NCBI GenBank assembly: GCA_029254005.1
Contig: JAQWYJ010000051.1
Coordinates: 1-32,092, forward strand
Length of the DNA: 32,092 nt
Source of the DNA: Porticoccaceae bacterium
Lineage (GTDB): Bacteria; Pseudomonadota; Gammaproteobacteria; Pseudomonadales; Porticoccaceae
Reading direction: 5' to 3'
The notes beneath the pieces were generated by a model. It was given only the letters and a program-made list of their open reading frames with translations, was not told the origin of the DNA and made no database searches. Positions 1 to 8,920 of this stretch are shown in pieces (the stretch's first letter is position 1; each line of letters begins with the position of its first letter). The translations under genes and the position numbers were made by a program.

Positions 1-38
1 TGCAACACCCACCAAAGCTTGCTTTGAGTTTAAAGTGC

Positions 39-115
39 GGACCGGTAGTTCAGCTGGTTAGAATGCCGGCCTGTCACGCCGGAGGTCGCGGGTTCGAGTC
101 CCGTCCGGTCCGCCA
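39..115 (+). tRNA. tRNA-Asp (GTC anticodon)
   Basis: A full cloverleaf can be read by eye. The acceptor stem GGACCGG pairs with CCGGTCC, followed by discriminator G and an encoded CCA end. The D-arm region holds AGCTGGTTAGA. The anticodon stem GCCGG/CCGGA closes around the loop CTGTCAC, which contains GTC. The T arm GCGGG-TTCGAGT-CCCGT is canonical. The sequence is close to proteobacterial tRNA-Asp. Only 38 bases lie upstream in the window, so its promoter or a preceding tRNA may be cut off. Confidence 0.97.
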
Positions 116-854
116 TTAAGCACTTTTCAAAGCTCTGTTTATCTTCGGGGTGTTCTGGATTTTCTAGTTGAAACTCTGTGTTAAACTCACCATTCTGGTG
201 ACCTTTGTAACATTTCTTAAGTAACGCTAGTATGGTATTTTCGGCGCCAAACGCGTGCTTAATATTCCCTTTAATGCTCGACCGTGTAACCAACTCACTC
301 CACAGGTTTATAATCGAAAGTTGCGGTATTTATAACCGTCAAAGAAGTGCGTCACCAGGCAGCTATGGCAAACGGTTGGCTGATAGCATCGATCCACCCG
401 AACTCGCCCAATCTTTTCTGTGCAATATCGGCGAACTTTTTTGAATCTCGGTTAGTCGTCTCTTCCCTATGATTAACAGCTGACTTTACACCGTTTCTTT
501 GACCTATCTAATTGCGCAATTGGAGTATCAAAGGGCGTTTATACAAAATTACCCTGATGACAACGGAGATGTTAAGCATCAAGCAGCATGCCAACATCAT
601 CATATTTGTCTTAGTGCACAATAGCCTCCTGCTGACGTTATAAATGCTAATGTCAATGAGTACTACAACATTAAAATTAGCGAAACATATTTTTTACACA
701 GTTTGAGTTTATCTGTTATAGAACCTCTATACCGCGCCAATAACCTTATTTGAGCAGATTGCTTTTCTGTCACAATGCAGCCTTGGAATGTGATCATAGA
801 TGCTCCGTTATCCTGTGGCCAATTGCCATTTTTCAAATCAAATGGCAAGAGCCC
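116..854. other. Gene-poor stretch after tRNA-Asp
   Basis: No convincing gene is seen here. Open frames are short, lack good ribosome binding sites and look non-coding. Two peptides recall transposase fragments: a YNRQR string on the plus strand near 334-348, and a GCIVTEKQ-type string on the minus strand within 663-848. Both are too weak to annotate as genes. No second copy of the tRNA 3' end that would mark an integrated element was found by eye. Confidence 0.5.
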
Positions 855-1082
855 TCATCCGAAAAATAGTAAATACATCAAAGTTGCAATCCAAGTTATT
901 CCAAGTACTACATAGTTTGAGTCACGTTTTCTTTGTTCCTCAGCTTCTTCCCTACTCTTTTTTATATAACGTTCCCATTCTTCATCAGTTTTTATTTGCT
1001 CAAAATATTTAGTCTTCCATTTTTCAATTTCTCCGTACAGTCTTTCAATTTTTGTTCTTTGAATCTCTTCGAGGTCAGTCAT
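855..1082 (-). CDS. Small coiled-coil protein with C-terminal membrane anchor
   Basis: A 75-residue protein of no family I recognise. Residues 1 to about 54 are highly charged, rich in E, K, R and Q with almost no breaks, and should form a helix or coiled coil. Residues 56-74 (starting VVLGITWIA) are a single hydrophobic segment ending in LLFFG, so the protein is probably tail-anchored in the inner membrane with the charged part in the cytoplasm. A good Shine-Dalgarno sequence, AAGGAAAA, sits just upstream of the ATG, which supports a real gene despite its size. It stands alone: the nearest genes are the tRNA and a plus-strand gene starting at 1329. The role is unknown; small proteins of this shape often act as membrane-protein partners, but nothing here shows that. 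Confidence 0.6.
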   Translation of the reverse strand: MTDLEEIQRTKIERLYGEIEKWKTKYFEQIKTDEEWERYIKKSREEAEEQRKRDSNYVVLGITWIATLMYLLFFG

Positions 1083-1328
1083 TGGAATTTTCCTTGTGAT
1101 GATGTAAGGCTATTGATATAGCAAAAGTGAAACTCTTCACCATTTCTACCCTCTGTAACGGCTAAAGCTTAAATTGCCAGTATTTGTCTGTTTGTGTTCG
1201 CAAACTTGAACCACTACACTAGGGAAGATATTTCTGTCTGAAAAAAGCTCTAATGGATTACTCTTTCCTCACGGCACGTTGAAATAATCATGCTAATTAT
1301 CAATTTTTCTCAAGGGTGTACGGACCTA

Positions 1329-3923
1329 ATGAAACTTTTAGCTCACATACAATTCACCCTTTTTGCACTTTCAATGGTGGTTCTTTCATCTATTTCAGTC
1401 ACAGCCGCCAGCACTGATTGGGATTTTATTAATGCTCAAAAATGGTCCGGTGATGAGGTTGAAGGCTCTATTGAGTATTGCCAAAATAGCTCTCTTCGAT
1501 GGCTAACGCCTTTTTTGGATTTTGATGTCAACCTAGACAATGTAGACGACTTTTTAGTTGCCATTAGCTGCTATCAAGGAGAAAACCCTCGGGGAGAAAA
1601 ACATAACCTTGAGATGCGAGGTGCCTGGAAGATGTTCTGTAGCGATAAGGACGGTCATTACGACTGTACTAAGGACCTATTTGGGACTGATGTAATTGAA
1701 ACAACTGCATATGATGAAGATGCTGCGTGGTATGGAGGAGGTAATCCTTACATACATGTGCATGAGAAGCCAAGAGATTTAAATGGAGATGGCTATCCAG
1801 AGTTTTGGTATGCACTAAATAAGGACGATGGCCGCCCAGAATTTTTAGGCAGTGTGGAAGAAGATGCCGACCTACTTCTAGATCTATGTGAGCCTGCGCA
1901 CCCAGATAGATATCAGAGGGACTGCACTCGTCACTCTAAACAATCTATGTTAATGAGCAATCCAGATGGTACTTACGATGTCATTTTTCTTCCTTGGGAA
2001 CCGTTTTTAGCTCATGGAATGTTGGTGTTACCTAATCTGATCGGCACATTTGATCTTTTTGCCATGGCCTATGGACCATTTAAGCAAGCCAGGTGGAGCG
2101 ATGGCGAGTTTGTTGACGTGACGAATGAGTTTGAGCTGGACCCAAATTGGCATGATGTGTCATTTGGTGGCGCTCCCTACGGCAAAGTATTCAACCATGA
2201 AGATACGGTTTACGTTGTCCGCGCCGATACTCCTAATCGCTATCGACCAGAGTGGGTTAACGATGTTAACCATAGCGGATTTACACTTTGGAAATACACT
2301 CCAGAGGAGGGGTTCGCCTTCAGTGACGTCTACATCCCTGATGAAGCAGACGCCTTCAGATTCAAGATGCAGAGAGGGGATCAAATTGATACCGTGTTTG
2401 GCGCAACATTAAGAGGCCGGCCGACATATGATCCGCATTGGCATTTTTTTCATTTTGAAGTACTCGATGATACAAATGAGCCTGTGCTCATAGTACGACA
2501 GGAAGGTTTCACCACAGTAGGTGATGCATATCGAGCGCCGTATGACTCTTCATTGGTATATAAATTAGCGTCTTCGGAGGAATTAGAGACTGGAGGTGTT
2601 CTGACGAATAATCTTTTGTGGCCAGACAGCACGGTACAGGGATTTTTTGTTAGAAACGGCAAGCTCATCGAACGTGAATTACCAGTAGCTTCAGGAGATG
2701 CTCTCTCTGGCAACTACCATAAACTTAAGGATATAAATCAAGATGGTTTTTTAGATTTGATAGGAGAAGTTTACAACGAATTGCCTGCAGTCTGGTTAAA
2801 TAATGGCCAAGGCACTCTAGATCAAGTTTTTTTAGGGGACGTATTTCCGGACCTCATGAATGACGCCTCCTATTGGGACAAGACTGATCACAACATATGG
2901 GGATGGGGCGCGATGTTATACCCATTTTACAGCCCGAATAAATTGGATTTTTTATACTGGATTAAGGGATTTACTTTCCCTCCAGATGTTCTAAAGACTG
3001 ATGAGTTTGTGTATTCCCCTGGACAAATTGCTATTGCTACCGCTAAAAATTCACTCAATTTAGACAAAAAGTTTAGCCCTAAAGAGAGACATCTGCTTCA
3101 CGAGGTATGTCTTAGTAACGGTCTGACTCGAAAGCCTGGGTTTCAATTTTCTTGTTTAATGGGTACTCCCTTTCCTTATGATGAAAATCGAGACACTGAT
3201 GAAGATGGATATTTTGATCATTTAGACGCGTTTCGTTTTGACAATTCTGAGTGGCTTGATACTGATGATGACGGCATTGGAAATACCGCCGATTTGGATG
3301 ACGACGGTGATGGAGTGCTTGACACTCAAGAGATTACTGATGGAACCAATCCGCTTCTAACAGATACCGATTCTGATGGTGTTGACGATAGCTCTGATCC
3401 CTTTCCCACTGATATCCTCTATTCAATGGATTCAGACAACGACGGCATGCCTGATGCTTGGGAAACTAGCTTTGGTCTTAACCCTAATGACCCATCAGAT
3501 GCTATGAGCGATCAAGACAACGATGGCATGACTGCATTAGATGAGTTCTTGGCAGGGACTATTCCCTTAGGTTCGTTAGACATCGACGGTAATGAAAGCT
3601 ACGACGCATTAACTGACGGCCTACTCCTTTTAAGAAGTATGTTTGGATTGAGTGGCGAAGCTCTCACAATAGGATTAGTATCAAACGATGCTATCTTTAC
3701 CAACTCACAAGATATTGCGAAACGTATTGCTACGCTAAACGATCTTGCCGACATTGATGGCAACGGAAATATAGATGCACTCACAGATGGCCTACTAACC
3801 TTGCGCTACTTATTTGGTTTAGAGGGCGATGCTCTCGTTAAAGACGTGGTTGCAGATGATGCGACCAGAGTCACTGCGGAAGACATTGAAACTCACTTAG
3901 AGTCACTGGCACCAGACATTTAA
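1329..3923 (+). CDS. Secreted FG-GAP-like / thrombospondin-3 protein with paired EF-hand module
   Basis: A large exported protein (864 residues from this start). A signal peptide begins MKLLAHIQ and ends near SVTAA. An in-frame ATG at 1290 gives 13 extra residues, but the 1329 start places the signal peptide at the N terminus. Residues from about 30 to 600 contain scattered calcium-type acidic strings of FG-GAP/VCBS style (FDVNLDNVDDF near 65, DLNGDGYPEF near 150, DINQDGFLDL near 468), so a beta-propeller-like fold is plausible; I recognise no enzyme motif. Residues about 620-744 are thrombospondin type 3 repeats (DTDDDG, DDDGDG, DTDSDG). The last ~115 residues are two copies of an EF-hand-like module with DALTDG loops, shared with two other proteins in this window. 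It is convergent with the DUF1501 gene, 36 bases away. Surface or extracellular calcium-binding is likely; the ligand or substrate is unknown. Confidence 0.85.
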   Translation: MKLLAHIQFTLFALSMVVLSSISVTAASTDWDFINAQKWSGDEVEGSIEYCQNSSLRWLTPFLDFDVNLDNVDDFLVAISCYQGENPRGEKHNLEMRGAWKMFCSDKDGHYDCTKDLFGTDVIETTAYDEDAAWYGGGNPYIHVHEKPRDLNGDGYPEFWYALNKDDGRPEFLGSVEEDADLLLDLCEPAHPDRYQRDCTRHSKQSMLMSNPDGTYDVIFLPWEPFLAHGMLVLPNLIGTFDLFAMAYGPFKQARWSDGEFVDVTNEFELDPNWHDVSFGGAPYGKVFNHEDTVYVVRADTPNRYRPEWVNDVNHSGFTLWKYTPEEGFAFSDVYIPDEADAFRFKMQRGDQIDTVFGATLRGRPTYDPHWHFFHFEVLDDTNEPVLIVRQEGFTTVGDAYRAPYDSSLVYKLASSEELETGGVLTNNLLWPDSTVQGFFVRNGKLIERELPVASGDALSGNYHKLKDINQDGFLDLIGEVYNELPAVWLNNGQGTLDQVFLGDVFPDLMNDASYWDKTDHNIWGWGAMLYPFYSPNKLDFLYWIKGFTFPPDVLKTDEFVYSPGQIAIATAKNSLNLDKKFSPKERHLLHEVCLSNGLTRKPGFQFSCLMGTPFPYDENRDTDEDGYFDHLDAFRFDNSEWLDTDDDGIGNTADLDDDGDGVLDTQEITDGTNPLLTDTDSDGVDDSSDPFPTDILYSMDSDNDGMPDAWETSFGLNPNDPSDAMSDQDNDGMTALDEFLAGTIPLGSLDIDGNESYDALTDGLLLLRSMFGLSGEALTIGLVSNDAIFTNSQDIAKRIATLNDLADIDGNGNIDALTDGLLTLRYLFGLEGDALVKDVVADDATRVTAEDIETHLESLAPDI
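3579..3920 (+). repeat. Paired EF-hand-like module (C-terminal) of the FG-GAP-like protein
   Basis: Two tandem protein modules start at the first Asp of DIDGNESYDALTDG (3579) and of DIDGNGNIDALTDG (3750), exactly 57 codons apart. Each continues with a leucine-rich helix (LLLLRSMFGL, LLTLRYLFGL), then an ...GDAL... segment and a second short helix (DIAKRI, DIETHL). It resembles a dockerin type I half-repeat, but the acidic residue closing the loop is at position 13 instead of 12. Confidence 0.8.
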
Positions 3924-3959
3924 GGTGGATATGTTAGAATTTAATTATCTAATATGATA

Positions 3960-5354
3960 TCAAGAAAAAAGACCAAAATTGACATTATCAAAACGATTAT
4001 AAGTTGGAAAAATACCCGACATGTCTGAATCTGACAGACCAAACCAACGGGATAGATTTGCTGCATATTGTTCCACTGAGTATTGTGGTATAAAAGCCGA
4101 CTGATAAATATCAGGCGAGCCTATAGTAAACTCTGGCAGCGCTCCGATTACTTGCCCACCCTGAACGGGAGTGCCCATAACAAATTGATGGCCTCCCCAT
4201 CCATGGTCAGTTCCATTGGAATTAATTGAAATCGTGCGGCCAAATTCGGACTGTGTAAAAGTAACCACACGATCATCAACACCACGACCCTCAAGATCCC
4301 ACTGGAATGCTCTCATTCCATCAGCAAGTAGCTTCATCACCTTCGGAAATCCATCCGCCTGATTATCATGTGTGTCAAAGCCATTTAAGTGAACGTAAAT
4401 TACTTGCCGGTGGTGTCCTAGGCTCGGAGCGATCTCAATCAACTCTGCTGCACGCTTAAGTTGTGACGTAAATCTTTCAATAGAATCTCCATCAATTGTA
4501 TTACCCCAACTGTTTTCCGCTGTGGGATAGGAAACCAACGTAGTTGGTACTGTTGCCAAATCGCCCTGTAAAGATTGATTATTATTTACAGTTGAGTTCA
4601 CAATATTAATGAAACTTCTATCCAGGCTTCCACTACTTTTACTCGTAAGCCTATCGAAAACGTCTCGCAAAGGCAGATTTGAATTATCTTCCCAATTAAC
4701 ATATCGGCTTAAATTTTGAATACTTTCTGCACTTACTACAAATGGATTCAAAAACTGTCCGCGGACAAACTTTCTGGTATTCATCAAAGAAATATTATTT
4801 GGTACCTTTGCTGCGGAATTGTCAAACGCTTCTACTAGTCGACCGCCCCATCCTGTTTTTTCACCGACTCCAACAAATCCGGTTTGCCAAAGACTTTGAT
4901 GGTCTGAGTGAGATGCCATATATGGGGGGAGAATATTTTTATTTTGCTCGATCATAGCAAGGGTTGTGGGCTCCCTTAAAGGACCAACATTTGAGACCAC
5001 AGCAAGCTTTTCACTTTCAAATAATTCGCTAAAAGAACTTATGAAATCAGGGAATCCTACTTCACCCAAATCATCTGTCCTGGAGTAAATAGGCTGTATA
5101 GAATCTTTCTCATAAGTAAGATTTTGTCGAATATTCTTATAAGATTCGTACCCGGTATTGTCAGTTGGAACAAACAAAGAAACTGAATCAGCACCACCAT
5201 TTAAAAACACGCAGACTAACGTTTTATAGTCTCCAACAGATTTAGATCCATTTAGAAATTTTGCTACTACATCTAAGCCTGTGGAGAAGGCCAAATGCGA
5301 CCCACATAAACCAGCAGAGGCCAACCCAGACTGTAAAAATCTTCTTCTATTCAT
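3960..5354 (-). CDS. DUF1501 family Tat-exported protein
   Basis: A 464-residue protein of the DUF1501 family, which is related to the alkaline phosphatase/sulfatase superfamily. The N terminus, MNRRRFLQSGLASAG, is a twin-arginine signal, so the protein is probably exported folded, consistent with a metal-bound enzyme. Family hallmarks visible are VFLNGGADS near residue 50, HLNGFDTHDNQ in the middle, and TFTQSEFGRT followed by TDHGWGGH toward the C terminus; the D and H residues of the last two motifs are the likely metal-binding positions. It is the second gene of an operon with the DUF1800 gene: only 10 bases separate the upstream stop from this ATG, and the AAGG ribosome binding site overlaps that stop codon, suggesting coupled translation. 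DUF1800/DUF1501 pairs are common in bacteria but their biochemical role is not established. Confidence 0.9.
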   Translation of the reverse strand: MNRRRFLQSGLASAGLCGSHLAFSTGLDVVAKFLNGSKSVGDYKTLVCVFLNGGADSVSLFVPTDNTGYESYKNIRQNLTYEKDSIQPIYSRTDDLGEVGFPDFISSFSELFESEKLAVVSNVGPLREPTTLAMIEQNKNILPPYMASHSDHQSLWQTGFVGVGEKTGWGGRLVEAFDNSAAKVPNNISLMNTRKFVRGQFLNPFVVSAESIQNLSRYVNWEDNSNLPLRDVFDRLTSKSSGSLDRSFINIVNSTVNNNQSLQGDLATVPTTLVSYPTAENSWGNTIDGDSIERFTSQLKRAAELIEIAPSLGHHRQVIYVHLNGFDTHDNQADGFPKVMKLLADGMRAFQWDLEGRGVDDRVVTFTQSEFGRTISINSNGTDHGWGGHQFVMGTPVQGGQVIGALPEFTIGSPDIYQSAFIPQYSVEQYAANLSRWFGLSDSDMSGIFPTYNRFDNVNFGLFS

Positions 5355-5364
5355 AAGAATAACC

Positions 5365-7905
5365 TTATTTTTGAACTCTAAATTCTGGTGTTGTTATAAT
5401 CACATATAGCAATTCCTGCAGAAAAAAGTGACGCTCCATCTTGTCAGTAAAAGTATCACTCCAGGTCGGCCCTACCCCATCAAATGCCGGCCAATAATTA
5501 GGATCTGTGGCAAGAGCGAGCAATTCTGATTTGTAGTGAGGGCCCATATTATTGCCGGTCATATAAAGATTTAAGTAATCGACCACAGCCTCATAGCCCT
5601 CGTTTTCCCAACGCTTATCCAACTCTGAAAAGTCCCACGCTAGGGTAAACTGATCTGGATCGCTTCCATTTTTAATATCCCATTCCCATATATCTCTGGT
5701 AGTGAGCCAACGAAACATTTCTACATCATTGACGATACTTGCTTCTGTTGTGATTTGTAGCTCCGGCGCAACAAGCCCCATTTCAGCAATGTCACCAACT
5801 GGGGCAAAATCAGGTCTAAAGAAATTGAATACACTCTCTGCATAAAGTGCTCGTTGAGATGGCTCACCCGCCATTCTCGTCCATTTATGCGTACCTCGCG
5901 GATTATCCGGGCTTACGGTCTCTGGTGACAAAAGAGAAATATCAAAGAGACGATTTAAATGTGTTATCGATAGCAAGGGCTCTTTTACTTTTCCATAAAG
6001 TGGTATTTCAGCTTCGTTGGGGTTTCTTGCTTCTATGTCGAACAAAACTGCCTTAATGGTTGCACCTATATCACCGCGCACACCCTGGCCGTTATTATTA
6101 AAAACCGCACTCACACGAGCCACATACCCCGGGGTAGGATTGCTAGTCACTAGCTGTCTTATCAAGTGCATAGAGAAGAATGGAGCAAGATTTGGATGGT
6201 TAAACAAACTATCAATAACAGTTTTCACGGCATCTTTGGCGCTACCACCTGGAGGGATGAAGTACCCTCGCAAAAGGTTTTTCTCGGTCTTTTGATGAAT
6301 TTCGTCATAGGCCAACATTGGTTTTATTCCGATACCCCAGGCAATAGGAAAAGTATGGATACTTGAACTAAAGAAGGTACTTGGATGCACATCGTGGCCT
6401 CTCAGGTCATAGTACCAACCGGTTAATGCCGCAGCGTACTGAGTTATTGTCTCTTGATCGTATGTTTCAATGATGTCACCGTTGGCATCAAGTTTTAAAG
6501 AACCATCCTGATTTAATTCACTCAGGCCGATTGTAAAAAGCTGCATGACTTCTCGTGCGAAGTTTTCATCCGGGCGAATATTGTTTTCTGGATCTGCCTT
6601 AATATTGCCTAGCATACCGAGATAATGACCCATAGTGGGATGGAAAGTAACAGACTCTAACAGATCTCGGAAGTTGCCGAATGCATGCCTACCTAGAGTA
6701 TCCCAGTAGTCTGTAAATACTGTCTCTCTGTGCCCCAAATCAGTATCTCTTGATATGACAAAAAGCTGACTTAGCGCGTAAGTTACTCTATGCCGTAATT
6801 GGTCAGGACTATTTTGAGCTGTCTCAGAAAATAGCTCCACCAACCAATCCTGACCATTCTCATTTGAATCTATTTGATCAATCTCTTCAATCCAAGATGT
6901 TCGTCGCAACTCCGTCCACGAGCTAAAGGGCAAGGTAATTTGTTCATTGAACCATGCTTCACCACCCTTCTCTAAAAGGTCTTCAACTGATCGGACTGTG
7001 GGTCCAAAGGTTGCCTGAGTTAAAAATCGCACAGCATCAACATCACCATCAATCACACCAACAGGGGGCATTGTTGCGACATAAGCTGGCAATTGATCTG
7101 GTGTTGGCAACACAGGAGTGAAGATTTTGTCCACCGATGCTGTACCAAGATAACTATCAGTTACGGTAAGAGTTAATGTGTAGTTACCTATAGCATCGGG
7201 CCTAAAGCTTACTACTTCGGAATTAGTAGTATCTAACTCCGCAAGGGAGTAATTAGGGCGATCTAAGCTCCAATCGTACGTTAAAGTATGGCCCTCCTCA
7301 TCTGTACTGTTTTTCGCAGAGAAAGACGCCGCATTACCAGCTACAAACTCTTTAGAATCTAGTGCAATAACCGCTACGGGAGAAGAATTAGGTGTAACTC
7401 GGCTCTCAATTTTAGCGCTGATACCAGCTGCGGTGGTTATAGTGGCGTCATCGGCTAAGACCCCTGCGATTAGGGCATCACCCCTCAAACCAAACAAGTA
7501 CCTTAAAACAACCAATCCATCGGTTAAAGCGTCAACTTGACCATTACCATCAATATCTAAAAGAAGTCCTAATCGTGCAATACGCGCAGCAACAACATCA
7601 GAGGATTTATAGACTGCATCAGAGGCGATGGCTCCAGAAATTAATGCATCTCCAGTCAAGCCAAACATTCCTCTTAAGAGCAGCAATCCATCAGTTAAAG
7701 CGTCAAACTGCCCATTACCGTCGATATCAAAAGTAAGTCCGTCTGTAAAAATACTGTTGGGCTGCGCAACCGGTGTAGGTAGCTCCCCAATGTTGGCACG
7801 CTCAATGTTAGGAGAAAAACTCTCATCATCAGTAAATGCTAATCCAGAAAAAATTAGCATAAATGTGATGGCGCATCGTTTTAAATAGTTTTTAGAAATA
7901 ATCAT
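5365..7905 (-). CDS. DUF1800 protein with N-terminal paired EF-hand module and PKD-like domain
   Basis: An 846-residue exported protein. Residues 1-24 are a signal peptide (hydrophobic CAITFMLIFSGLAF). Residues 60-169 are two EF-hand-like modules (DIDGNGQFDALTDG at 60, DIDGNGQVDALTDG at 117). Residues about 175-265 look like a PKD/cadherin-like beta-sandwich (PVAVIALDS ... YTLTLTVTDS). The rest, about 285-846, is a DUF1800 domain: FLTQATFGP near its start, RHRVTYALSQLFVIS, the conserved DENFAREVMQLFTIGL, YAAALTGW, and a typical C-terminal LLYVIITTPEF. It is cotranscribed with DUF1501 downstream. No good Shine-Dalgarno was seen before the ATG. Having the calcium module at the N terminus, between signal peptide and main domain, is unusual relative to the other two carriers here, where it is C-terminal. 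Molecular function of DUF1800 is unknown. Confidence 0.9.
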   Translation of the reverse strand: MIISKNYLKRCAITFMLIFSGLAFTDDESFSPNIERANIGELPTPVAQPNSIFTDGLTFDIDGNGQFDALTDGLLLLRGMFGLTGDALISGAIASDAVYKSSDVVAARIARLGLLLDIDGNGQVDALTDGLVVLRYLFGLRGDALIAGVLADDATITTAAGISAKIESRVTPNSSPVAVIALDSKEFVAGNAASFSAKNSTDEEGHTLTYDWSLDRPNYSLAELDTTNSEVVSFRPDAIGNYTLTLTVTDSYLGTASVDKIFTPVLPTPDQLPAYVATMPPVGVIDGDVDAVRFLTQATFGPTVRSVEDLLEKGGEAWFNEQITLPFSSWTELRRTSWIEEIDQIDSNENGQDWLVELFSETAQNSPDQLRHRVTYALSQLFVISRDTDLGHRETVFTDYWDTLGRHAFGNFRDLLESVTFHPTMGHYLGMLGNIKADPENNIRPDENFAREVMQLFTIGLSELNQDGSLKLDANGDIIETYDQETITQYAAALTGWYYDLRGHDVHPSTFFSSSIHTFPIAWGIGIKPMLAYDEIHQKTEKNLLRGYFIPPGGSAKDAVKTVIDSLFNHPNLAPFFSMHLIRQLVTSNPTPGYVARVSAVFNNNGQGVRGDIGATIKAVLFDIEARNPNEAEIPLYGKVKEPLLSITHLNRLFDISLLSPETVSPDNPRGTHKWTRMAGEPSQRALYAESVFNFFRPDFAPVGDIAEMGLVAPELQITTEASIVNDVEMFRWLTTRDIWEWDIKNGSDPDQFTLAWDFSELDKRWENEGYEAVVDYLNLYMTGNNMGPHYKSELLALATDPNYWPAFDGVGPTWSDTFTDKMERHFFLQELLYVIITTPEFRVQK
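7399..7728 (-). repeat. Paired EF-hand-like module (N-terminal) of the DUF1800 protein
   Basis: Two tandem modules begin at residues 60 and 117 of the DUF1800 protein, 57 residues apart as in the other two carriers. Copy 1 has LLLLRGMFGLTGDALISG and copy 2 has LVVLRYLFGLRGDALIAG. Copy 1 resembles copy 1 of the plus-strand FG-GAP-like protein (RSMFGLSGEAL), and copy 2 resembles its copy 2 (RYLFGLEGDAL). Confidence 0.8.
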
Positions 7906-8470
7906 ATTAGCGTTTCATATAAAGTGTCAGCGCTACGACTGCCACAACACGATTAAAAAAATACAATTAAGCATATACAAAATTGATTTTAGTGTGCCCT
8001 TAAAAGTCAACTAAATCAATATTTTAACTAAATAATATGCCGTGTTTCTTTCTTGAAACTTAGGCAAATTATCACACTGAGTTAAAACTGCATGGTTAGT
8101 TCAGCTTGACTAGATTCGCGCTTGAAGAACCAGAGAGTACCGCTTTAACCCACACATGAATAGCTGTAAAGGCATGCGATCACGGCTAACCCCTCACGGC
8201 ATATTTTATCAAACTTGCGTTTGAATCTACCTTAGCTCTTATAAGTTAGAACTTATACAGCAAATCATGATCCAGCACATTTGAGTCATTGTATGCTTTG
8301 ACGTTGACAGTAGTCTCTTGTGATAGCAACCTAATCGCTATAATTTCGCAAAACTGTTGTAAATACGCTCTGCAGGTCAAAGAAATATAATCAAATATAT
8401 AGTACTAAACAGACTATTTGTAACATTTTTACTCTCAAATACATCGTTGACTGATTAAGTAACTAATGAG
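7906..8470. other. Non-coding stretch upstream of the DUF1800 gene
   Basis: AT-rich with frequent stops in all frames. It should hold the promoter of the DUF1800-DUF1501 operon next to 7906, but I could not pick out a convincing -35/-10 pair. No gene or RNA was recognised. Confidence 0.4.
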
Positions 8471-8473
8471 TAG

Positions 8474-8920
8474 ACGGCTGTTAGTAGATTTACAGATTTC
8501 TCAGAAAGCGCGGGTAAAATTGATGACCGTTTTGGCACAGTATAGGATTCACCTCGTTATCAAATAAAAACAAGCAATAGAATCTTCGCAACACCAGTAG
8601 TTAGAATTAGCACCTGTACAAATGGCGATAGTGTGACCATCATGGGTTACGCTATTGATGTGGGGCTTGAAACCTACAGGGCTATATCACTTCGAACTGA
8701 GTAGTATTTTCAAAACGCCACCTACGTTTTCATTGCTCCAACTTATGCCGAGGAAAAGTTTAATGCCGACGTAGGTCCAATTTTTGCAAGATCGAGGTTT
8801 TAGAATTCGGCGCAGCCGTTTTATACCGGGTATAGTTTTAGCGAAGGTGAAAAGTTGAACTTAGATATGTCTCTCGAGGACACTGATTTGGTTAGTGGTG
8901 GCTTAAAAGTTGATTTCTAA
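8474..8920 (+). pseudogene. Decayed outer-membrane beta-barrel (porin-like) gene, 3' part
   Basis: One reading frame runs about 149 codons and is interrupted by three in-frame TAG codons (8546-8548, 8702-8704, 8801-8803), yet keeps protein-like sequence across all of them. Recognisable pieces are SRFTDFSESAGKIDDRFG, YAIDVGLETYRAISL, PTYAEEKFNADVGP and YTGYSFSEGEKLNLDM, ending in GGLKVDF and TAA. Alternating hydrophobic residues and a terminal Phe are typical of the beta-signal of outer-membrane barrels, and DSPRYQ after the first stop recalls general porins. No start, signal peptide or ribosome binding site is found upstream; another TAG precedes the relic at 8471. I infer an old porin-like gene that lost its 5' half and gained nonsense mutations. 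The exact family cannot be named. Confidence 0.5.

Noticed and set aside
30-293. 87-codon minus-strand ORF over the tRNA
   Set aside because: Its C-terminal part is the antisense translation of tRNA-Asp (GLEPATSGVTGRHSNQL), a well-known false protein.
232-444. 70-codon plus-strand ORF with a YNRQR string like the end of IS3-family transposases
   Set aside because: Only a few residues match and the flanks do not continue the family pattern; no inverted repeats were seen.
39-1289. Integrated element at tRNA-Asp
   Set aside because: No integrase gene and no second copy of the tRNA 3' end were found by eye in the window.
3924-3959. AT-rich imperfect hairpin between the convergent FG-GAP-like and DUF1501 genes as a terminator
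   Set aside because: The stem is short with wobble pairs and mismatches, has no GC core and no clear T-run.
8474-8920. Reading the porin-like frame as a functional gene with TAG recoding
   Set aside because: No 5' half, signal peptide or start is present, so decay is the simpler reading.
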